Assembly: GCA_035363255.1 (NCBI GenBank) | Contig: DAOSES010000003.1 | Location: 1-64,000 of the forward strand | Length of the DNA: 64,000 bases | Source: T3SED10-260 sp035363255 | GTDB lineage: Bacteria; Caldisericota; Caldisericia; UBA6126 | Reading direction: 5' to 3' | In this document: in pieces, positions 58,045-64,000 of the stretch | How the letters are laid out: each line of letters begins with the position of its first letter | How positions within the stretch are numbered: position 1 is the first letter of the stretch | Notes under the pieces: model-generated | The model's database searches: none | Seen by the model: only the letters and a program-made list of their open reading frames with translations | Told to the model about the DNA's origin: nothing | Position numbers and translations under genes: made by a program

Positions 58045-60781
58045 AGAACCGTATTCGGCTAAGTCATACTCTTACAACTCAAAATATATTGACAACCGCC
58101 TCGCCCTTCGTCCACCTCAAAAGGAGAGCTTGGAGCGGTTTGCTCGTATTGTAGATATTCTATCTCTTTCAAAAAATCCAGATTTGGACGCGGAACTTGC
58201 AAGTATCCGTGAACTGTTTCCGACGCTGTCCGATTTCGAGCGGGACTTTCCATCGGTATGCTTCGCCCTAGCTACAGGCATAGGAAAAACTCGTCTAATG
58301 GGTGCGATGATAGCTTATTTGCATTATGAAAAGGGAGTAAAGAATTTTTTCGTTATGGCTCCCAACCTTACAATTTATAAAAAACTAAAAAATGACCTTG
58401 GAAACCAGACCCACGAAAAATATGTTTTCCACGGTTTGGACAAATTCGTAAATCCGCCACGCATTATTGACGGTGATAACTATGAGGAGTTTCGCCAAGC
58501 CTCACTTTTTGATAATAACATTACTATTAACATTTTCAATATCAGCAAACTAAACTCTGAAAGCGGACGTATGCGCCGTTTGCAAGAGGTTCTTGGGCAG
58601 TCCTATTTCTCGTACTTGCAATCCCTTCCCGACCTTTGTATTTTTATGGACGAGAGTCACCACTACCATGCAGACAGAGGCTTTGAAACAATAAACGAAC
58701 TAAAACCAATACTTGGTGTAGAACTCACAGCAACACCGCAGATTCAAAAAGGTGCAAGGAAAATCGACTTTAAAAACGTGGTATACGAATACTCCCTTGC
58801 CCACGCTTTAAATGATGGGCTGTTCGTAAAAGTTCCCGCTGTTTTCACGCGCCGTGACTTCCGACCTGAAGAATACACTCCACAGCAGCTTGACCGCGAA
58901 AAACTCAATGATGGCATTCGCCTGCACGAGGAAACCAAGAGCAGGCTGGATGTCTATGCCCGCTCACACGGGAGATCTTTAGTAAAGCCGTTTGTGCTTG
59001 TTGTCGCAAAAGATACCAACCACTCGCGGGAAATCCGTGACTACCTTATTTCAGATGCTTTTTTTCGTGGCTATTACAAAGACAAAGTTCTTGAAATTAA
59101 CTCATCACAGCGCGGAGCTGAAAAGGATGAGAATATTGAGTTGCTCCTATCTTTAGAGTTGACCACAAACATGATTGAAATTGTTATCCACGTCAATATG
59201 CTCAAAGAAGGCTGGGATGTAACGAACCTTTATACAATTATTCCGCTACGTGCCTCAGCTTCCGAAACATTAACTGAGCAAACTATCGGACGTGGGCTTA
59301 GACTGCCTTATGGTCAACGGACAGGTGTGGATGAAGTAGACAGGCTCTCTATCGTTAGCCATGATCGCTACCAAGCTATCGTTGATCTTGCCAAAGACCC
59401 AAACTCACTTGTCCGAAAGGTTTACTATATCGAAGAACAGGATATTCCGGATAACGATAATGCGCGTGAAACCGTGCCGCTGCCGACCGTATACGACACA
59501 CTGACTTCTGGCGACAGCTTTACCCAGCAATTAGAGTTAACCCTGCGTGAAACTGCACCTGAATATGTTGCACAGAAAACGCCTGGTCAAACAATGCAGA
59601 TTGCAAGCATTGTACAGAGCATAACCGCTAAAACAGTGGTCGAGATTAATAGGCAGGTGCGAAATATTAATGCTATAAACGATGAAAATATCCGCAAAAC
59701 GGTTCACAACAGCATTGTTTCACAAATTATGCAGCAGCTGCCGGAACTTGGATTAAAGAAGGAAGACCTCGCATCGGTTGTTGAGGTTGCTATAGAAGCA
59801 TGTGCCCAAGCCCTAACGGAAAATGTAATCCCGATCCCGCAATCCGTTGTTCAACCCCATACAGAAGTAAAACGAGGTTTTTATGATTTCAAGTTGGACA
59901 CGAGTAATATGCGTTGGCATCCCTCTGATGACACCATGCTTGGGACAGAGCTGCAAGAAGGCGGCGAAACTTTCACTATGGAAATAGGAACAGTAGCCTT
60001 TTCCAAGGTTGACACGGTAGAGAACGAGATAGTTCGCCATATTATCGTTCATGATAATGTAGATTATGCAAGCTGTGCTGACCTCATATATTCACTTATC
60101 GCAGACGCTAAAGGGCACTTTTTGTCGTACTTGAAAGAAGAAGAAACCGATAAAGTAATGAGAGACAGGCAACGCACTATTGCCGAAATAATCTATGTTC
60201 AGATGAATGAACATTTTTATAAAGAAGAGGTCAGCTACAAAGCTGCGAATATGCGTCCGTTTACTCGCATTGAACCGAGTTTTGGCGGTAAATTCAAAAC
60301 AGATGAAGTATACGATTTACGCGCATCTCTTGTGCCTTCAGAGGTTAAATCGAAAATTTTCAGTGGCTTCAGGAAAGCCGGGCATACATTGTATAAATTT
60401 GATAGCGACACAGAGCGCACCTTCGCTATTGTGCTTGAGAATGATGATGTTGTTTTAAGATGGCTTCGCCCTGCACCGCGCCAATTCAATATTTACTGGG
60501 GTCAAAGCGGCGCAAGTCGGTATGAACCTGACTTTGTTGTTGAAACCGCTGACTCAATTTATATGTGTGAGCCAAAGGCCAGTAAGAATATGAAAGATGC
60601 AGACGTTCTCGAGAAAAAAGAAGCGGCTGAAGAGTATTGCCGTGCGGCTACTGAATTCAATTCTGAAAACGGCGGCAAGCCATGGAAGTATCTCTTGATT
60701 TCACATGAAGAGATACGCCTACAGTCAAGTTTTTCTTACTTGGCGAAAAACGCAACCTATGAGCAAACAACAATTGGCTAA
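58037..60781 (+). CDS. Type III Res-like helicase-nuclease
   Basis: The 914-residue protein resembles type III restriction subunit Res. Walker A is ATGIGKT (79-85), the DEAD-type box is DESH (205-208), and motifs V and VI are MLKEGWDVTNLYTIIPLRASAS and EQTIGRGLRLPYG. The C-terminal nuclease has PDF (Asp832) and E845-x-K847, a PD-(D/E)xK site. Its ATG overlaps the Mod stop (ATGCTTAG), so the pair is made together. I chose 58037 because GGGAGG is 9 nt upstream; in-frame ATG and other starts at 58010-58031 are too close to that box. With Mod it should cut unmodified DNA. Confidence 0.92.
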   Translation: MLREPYSAKSYSYNSKYIDNRLALRPPQKESLERFARIVDILSLSKNPDLDAELASIRELFPTLSDFERDFPSVCFALATGIGKTRLMGAMIAYLHYEKGVKNFFVMAPNLTIYKKLKNDLGNQTHEKYVFHGLDKFVNPPRIIDGDNYEEFRQASLFDNNITINIFNISKLNSESGRMRRLQEVLGQSYFSYLQSLPDLCIFMDESHHYHADRGFETINELKPILGVELTATPQIQKGARKIDFKNVVYEYSLAHALNDGLFVKVPAVFTRRDFRPEEYTPQQLDREKLNDGIRLHEETKSRLDVYARSHGRSLVKPFVLVVAKDTNHSREIRDYLISDAFFRGYYKDKVLEINSSQRGAEKDENIELLLSLELTTNMIEIVIHVNMLKEGWDVTNLYTIIPLRASASETLTEQTIGRGLRLPYGQRTGVDEVDRLSIVSHDRYQAIVDLAKDPNSLVRKVYYIEEQDIPDNDNARETVPLPTVYDTLTSGDSFTQQLELTLRETAPEYVAQKTPGQTMQIASIVQSITAKTVVEINRQVRNINAINDENIRKTVHNSIVSQIMQQLPELGLKKEDLASVVEVAIEACAQALTENVIPIPQSVVQPHTEVKRGFYDFKLDTSNMRWHPSDDTMLGTELQEGGETFTMEIGTVAFSKVDTVENEIVRHIIVHDNVDYASCADLIYSLIADAKGHFLSYLKEEETDKVMRDRQRTIAEIIYVQMNEHFYKEEVSYKAANMRPFTRIEPSFGGKFKTDEVYDLRASLVPSEVKSKIFSGFRKAGHTLYKFDSDTERTFAIVLENDDVVLRWLRPAPRQFNIYWGQSGASRYEPDFVVETADSIYMCEPKASKNMKDADVLEKKEAAEEYCRAATEFNSENGGKPWKYLLISHEEIRLQSSFSYLAKNATYEQTTIG

Positions 60782-60804
60782 CTATCTGGCAAAGGAGCAT
60801 ATGC

Positions 60805-61947
60805 ATGAAATTTTTCCATTTATCCGACTTGCATCTCGGCAAGCGTGTCAACGAATTTTCCATGTTAGAAGACCAGTGGGATATCCTGCAAAAGATCGTT
60901 ACGCTTGCCAAAGATAATAAACCTGATGCCGTTTTTATAGCCGGTGATGTCTATGATAAATCCATGCCTATTGTGGAAGCGGTGCAATTGCTGGATAGAT
61001 TTCTTGTATGGCTTAATGAACTGGAGATAGCTGTTTTCATCGTTTCAGGCAACCATGACAGCGCAGAGCGGGTGGCTTTTGGTGCAGAACTTTTAAGAAA
61101 TAGTAATGTGCATATTGTGCAGTCTTACAGCGGTAGAATGAACCCTATATCGATAAAAGATGAATTCGGCGATATTTATGTGTGGATGCTTCCCTACCTC
61201 AAGCCTTCCATCGTTCGTAGGCATTTTTCTGATAAAGACATAAACTCGTACTCAGATGCCGTTGCCGCCGCTTTAAGCAGTGCCACAATGGACCTAACCG
61301 AGAGGAATGTCCTCATAGCGCACCAATTTGTAACAGGTGCAATCACAAGTGAATCTGAAGAAATAATGGTAGGCGGCTCTGAGAACGTCAATGGTGCGCT
61401 ATTCGACTCTTTTGATTATGTCGCACTTGGGCACATTCACCGTCCACAAAATATCGGACGCCCTACGCTAAGATATAGTGGGACTCCGCTTATGTATTCG
61501 TTTTCGGAGGCAAACCACTCAAAATCAATCACTGTTGTGGAAATGGGCAGAAAAGGTGAAGTAGAAGTTTCCGAGTTGCCATTAACTCCTACCCGTACGA
61601 TGCGTGAAATTCGCGGAACTTACAATGAAATAATGAACCGTGACAATTATCGCAATACCAACACTGAAGATTATATTCGTATTATCCTGACAGACGAACA
61701 AGACGAGCCAGAAGCAATGGCAAAGCTGCGGAATGTTTATCCTAATGTTATGCGTGTGGAATACGACAACAAGCGTACACGCGCTGCCAGTTCACTTGAA
61801 ACCGTAGTATCTACTGATAAAAAGGCACCGGCAGAACTTTTAGGAGAGTTCTTTGAAATGCAGAATGGTAAGCCAATGAGAGAAGAGCAGATAAAATATA
61901 CAGAAAATCTGTTTGCCGAGATTTGGGAGGAGGTTATTTCCGTATGA
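60805..61947 (+). CDS. sbcD: Exonuclease SbcD (Mre11-like)
   Basis: The 380-residue protein has the metallophosphoesterase motifs in order: SDLHLG (7-12), AGDVYD, SGNHDS, a His in LIAHQF and GHIHRP, which bind two metals. SbcD with SbcC opens hairpins and cuts DNA ends that carry blocked or unusual structures. AAAGGAG lies 8 nt before the ATG. It follows the Res-like gene by 23 nt and overlaps sbcC by 4 nt. Host SbcD often has an unlinked place; its presence here in a modification operon is notable. Confidence 0.94.
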   Translation: MKFFHLSDLHLGKRVNEFSMLEDQWDILQKIVTLAKDNKPDAVFIAGDVYDKSMPIVEAVQLLDRFLVWLNELEIAVFIVSGNHDSAERVAFGAELLRNSNVHIVQSYSGRMNPISIKDEFGDIYVWMLPYLKPSIVRRHFSDKDINSYSDAVAAALSSATMDLTERNVLIAHQFVTGAITSESEEIMVGGSENVNGALFDSFDYVALGHIHRPQNIGRPTLRYSGTPLMYSFSEANHSKSITVVEMGRKGEVEVSELPLTPTRTMREIRGTYNEIMNRDNYRNTNTEDYIRIILTDEQDEPEAMAKLRNVYPNVMRVEYDNKRTRAASSLETVVSTDKKAPAELLGEFFEMQNGKPMREEQIKYTENLFAEIWEEVISV

Positions 61948-64000
61948 GACCCCTTAAATTGACGATGTCTGCATTTAGTTGTTATGCCGACAAACAGATT
62001 ATCAATTTTGAAACTCTGGGAGCGGAAGGATTGTATCTAATCGCCGGTGACACCGGATCAGGTAAAACAACGATTTTTGATGCCTTAACTTTTGCTCTCT
62101 ATGGGGAAACAAGTGGCGACAATAGAGATGCAGGGATGCTCCGAAGCAAATACGCACAAGCGGATGCTGAAACCTATGTCGAGTTTACCTTTCAGTACCA
62201 TGATAAGTTATACACGATAAAACGCAATCCGGCTTACACTCGTGCAAAACAACGGGGCGATGGAACAACTGAAGAAAAAGCCGATTGCGAATTACATATG
62301 CCAGACGGTCGAATTGTTACGAAACTGAGGGAAGTCAATTCAAAGGTTGAGGAAATTCTCGGCATTAACCGCGAGCAGTTTGTCCAGATTGCGATGATAG
62401 CGCAAGGCGAGTTCCTAAAAGTCCTTCACGCCAGCACCGAAGAGCGCATGGAGATATTTCGTAAAGTTTTCTACACAGATGCTTACAAAACCTTTCAAGA
62501 CAGAGTCAAGAAAGATACAAGCGGACTCGCTCAAGAGCTTAAAGAGCAACGGCGTAACTACGAATATAACCTCGGCAATATTCAAGTTGATTCTAATGAT
62601 GATGAAAACAAACAGAAACTCTCAGATGCTAAGTCAGGTCTTATATTGGAAGATGATGTCATTGAATGGCTCAACCAGGTTATTTTTGCTGATAATGAAG
62701 TTTTTTCCGCGAACGAAAAACTGCTTACAGAAGTCGGTGCTAAACTGGCTGAGATAAACCAAAAAGTCGGACAAGCAGAGCAGGACAAAAAAGCGCGGGA
62801 CACTTTGAAAACTGCGCAAGACCGCCTACCAGCTGAAACAACCGCTCAGGCCGAAGCTGAGTCGGCTTTAAAGGCGGAGAAAGAAAAGCAGCCGGAGTAC
62901 GAAGGCGTAAAAACTCAAATAGCTGAAATAGAGAAGTCTTTACCCAAGTACCAAGAATTGCAGACTCTTATTGATACTATAACGGCGAACGAAGAAAAGC
63001 TTTCTGTTGAAAGTAAGAACGTCGAAAACCAACTAAAACAACAAGGTACTGACGCAGCTGCTCTTGAAACTGCCAAAGTAGAACGGGACTCGTTATCGGA
63101 TGCCGCAGCCAAAGCCGAAGCATTACGCAGTCAACAGGACGCTATAACGACAAGACAAAGCAGACTCAAGGTATTGGCAACCTCGCTGGATGATTATGGC
63201 TCACTACTCGTTAGCCTTAAAACGGCACAAGAGGATTACACTGCAAAGTCTACAGTCGCAAAGATAAAAAGAGATGAATATGAAGCTTTCAACAAGGCTT
63301 ACCTTGACGAGCAAGCAGGTATATTGGCGGCGGAACTGGAAGTTGGGCGGCCATGTCCTGTTTGTGGATCAATCGAACATCCTGAGCCTGCTGTTTTGTC
63401 GCCCAAGGCTCCTACAAAAGAGGTGCTTGATAAAACAAAGAAATTTGCTGAAACCGCTGATACGGAAATGGCAACTGCCAGTGGCTTAGCAAATAATTTA
63501 GGAGGGCAAGTCGATACCAAGCGAGATGAGATCAAAGTAACAGCAGCATCGCTACTTGGTGAAACACCGTTCGATAATATCCCAATAGTCTTAAAAAATA
63601 CATTGGCTGGGTTAGAAGCTCAACTGGTAGGCATAGGTGAGCAACTTGGAGAACAGGAAAAAAGAATGGATCGCAAAAAGGAACTTGATGAAGCGATACC
63701 GCTTTCTGAAGAAAATCTTGTGAAAGTCGGCGAGGCTCTTGGTAAAGCAAAAGAACAAGTAGCTATGCTGACCACTCAGATTGAAGCTGATTCTAAAATG
63801 CGAGATAAACAGGCTGCAGAACTCAAATTCAAGAGTGAAGCTGATGCAAAAGCGGAAATATCTACCCTCACTATTAAAAAGAAAAAATATGAAGATACGC
63901 TTCAAACTGCCCAAACCATATTTGATGCGGCAAAAACAAAAGCTGATGGCACAGCAACAGAGATTCAGACATTACAAGCACAGCTTGGTGATTCAAAGCC
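61944..64000 (+). CDS. sbcC: SbcC-like SMC/Rad50 ATPase, 3' end outside window
   Basis: About 685 residues are visible. Walker A is GDTGSGKT (35-42), the Q-loop is QIAMIAQGEFLKVLHAST, and long coiled coils flank a zinc hook CPVC at 471-474. The second coiled-coil half and the C-terminal ABC lobe lie beyond the window. Rad50-like SbcC clamps DNA and powers SbcD. It overlaps sbcD by ATGA. The frame stays open to the last base. Whether further operon genes follow is unknown. Confidence 0.93.
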   Translation, partial: MRPLKLTMSAFSCYADKQIINFETLGAEGLYLIAGDTGSGKTTIFDALTFALYGETSGDNRDAGMLRSKYAQADAETYVEFTFQYHDKLYTIKRNPAYTRAKQRGDGTTEEKADCELHMPDGRIVTKLREVNSKVEEILGINREQFVQIAMIAQGEFLKVLHASTEERMEIFRKVFYTDAYKTFQDRVKKDTSGLAQELKEQRRNYEYNLGNIQVDSNDDENKQKLSDAKSGLILEDDVIEWLNQVIFADNEVFSANEKLLTEVGAKLAEINQKVGQAEQDKKARDTLKTAQDRLPAETTAQAEAESALKAEKEKQPEYEGVKTQIAEIEKSLPKYQELQTLIDTITANEEKLSVESKNVENQLKQQGTDAAALETAKVERDSLSDAAAKAEALRSQQDAITTRQSRLKVLATSLDDYGSLLVSLKTAQEDYTAKSTVAKIKRDEYEAFNKAYLDEQAGILAAELEVGRPCPVCGSIEHPEPAVLSPKAPTKEVLDKTKKFAETADTEMATASGLANNLGGQVDTKRDEIKVTAASLLGETPFDNIPIVLKNTLAGLEAQLVGIGEQLGEQEKRMDRKKELDEAIPLSEENLVKVGEALGKAKEQVAMLTTQIEADSKMRDKQAAELKFKSEADAKAEISTLTIKKKKYEDTLQTAQTIFDAAKTKADGTATEIQTLQAQLGDSK

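Noticed and set aside
53527..61947. Labelling the right-hand operon as DISARM.
   Set aside because: A SNF2 motor and a methyltransferase are present, but no drmA, drmB or drmC gene is visible, and the mod-res pair and sbcCD are not DISARM parts.
53527..64000. Labelling it as BREX.
   Set aside because: There is no pglZ, brxC or brxL-like gene in view; only the methyltransferase would fit.
1..64000. CRISPR arrays, rRNA genes and insertion sequences.
   Set aside because: I saw no regularly spaced direct repeats of 25-40 nt, no rRNA sequence and no DDE transposase or IS ends in the window.

Overview
The window holds a stretch of bacterial chromosome (1 to about 13.1 kb), a tailed-phage prophage inserted just 3' of a tRNA-Ala gene (about 13.3 to 53.0 kb), and a rightward operon of DNA-modification and nuclease genes (53.3 kb to the right edge, where the last gene is cut off). 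The host looks like an anaerobic, Gram-positive-type bacterium, probably Bacillota (Clostridia-like). The reasons are strong AGGAGG ribosome binding sites, the rsh-dtd-MBL hydrolase order, a RicT/YaaT protein, a ruvB-queH pair, a rubrerythrin, and a prophage built from Clostridia-type modules. This assignment is an inference.

Host part: ricT; a secreted YD-repeat (RHS/WapA-like) protein that is out of frame with its only good start codon because of a (GA)8 tract, so it looks phase-variable and is OFF in this sequence; a membrane-anchored partner; a 58-bp perfect palindrome between convergent genes; a leftward operon (unknown secreted protein, ruvB, queH, rubrerythrin); and a rightward operon (bifunctional (p)ppGpp enzyme, D-aminoacyl-tRNA deacylase, metallo-beta-lactamase-fold hydrolase) whose last gene overlaps the tRNA-Ala(CGC) gene by 10 nt.

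Prophage, almost all on the minus strand. Read in transcription order from the right: repressor and ImmA/IrrE protease; early genes (Com-like zinc ribbon, sigma-like protein, DUF2800 nuclease, DUF2815, family A DNA polymerase, antirepressor, VapE-type primase/helicase, VRR-NUC, a frameshifted SNF2 helicase, a DUF1492 sigma-like protein); HNH endonuclease, small terminase, ParB-methyltransferase fusion and large terminase; portal, ClpP-type protease, HK97 capsid protein, head fiber; head-tail joining proteins; phi13-type tail tube; a tail chaperone pair with a canonical -1 slippery heptamer; tape measure, Dit, tail-tip protein and a GH18-like tail protein; holin and amidase; and two tandem large serine recombinases with a SHOCT-domain protein and a zinc-finger HTH protein. 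One gene in the tail module points the other way: an Erm-type 23S rRNA methyltransferase with a consensus promoter, a nine-codon leader containing an Arg-Thr-Arg (+X+) macrolide-arrest motif, and an attenuator hairpin. It is a self-contained inducible macrolide-resistance cassette carried by a phage. A structured stem-loop recurs three times between phage genes, and two promoters in the immunity region share operator-like palindromes.

Right part: an HTH regulator with its own TTGCAA-N17-TATAAT promoter is followed, with tiny gaps or overlaps, by a SNF2-family ATPase with a coiled-coil tail, a type III Mod-like DNA methyltransferase, a Res-like helicase with a C-terminal PD-(D/E)xK nuclease, SbcD and SbcC (truncated by the window end). 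I read this as one anti-phage or DNA-restriction operon that joins a type III restriction-modification pair to a SNF2 motor and a Mre11/Rad50-like nuclease. It fits neither plain type III restriction-modification nor DISARM, and it lies next to the prophage immunity genes.
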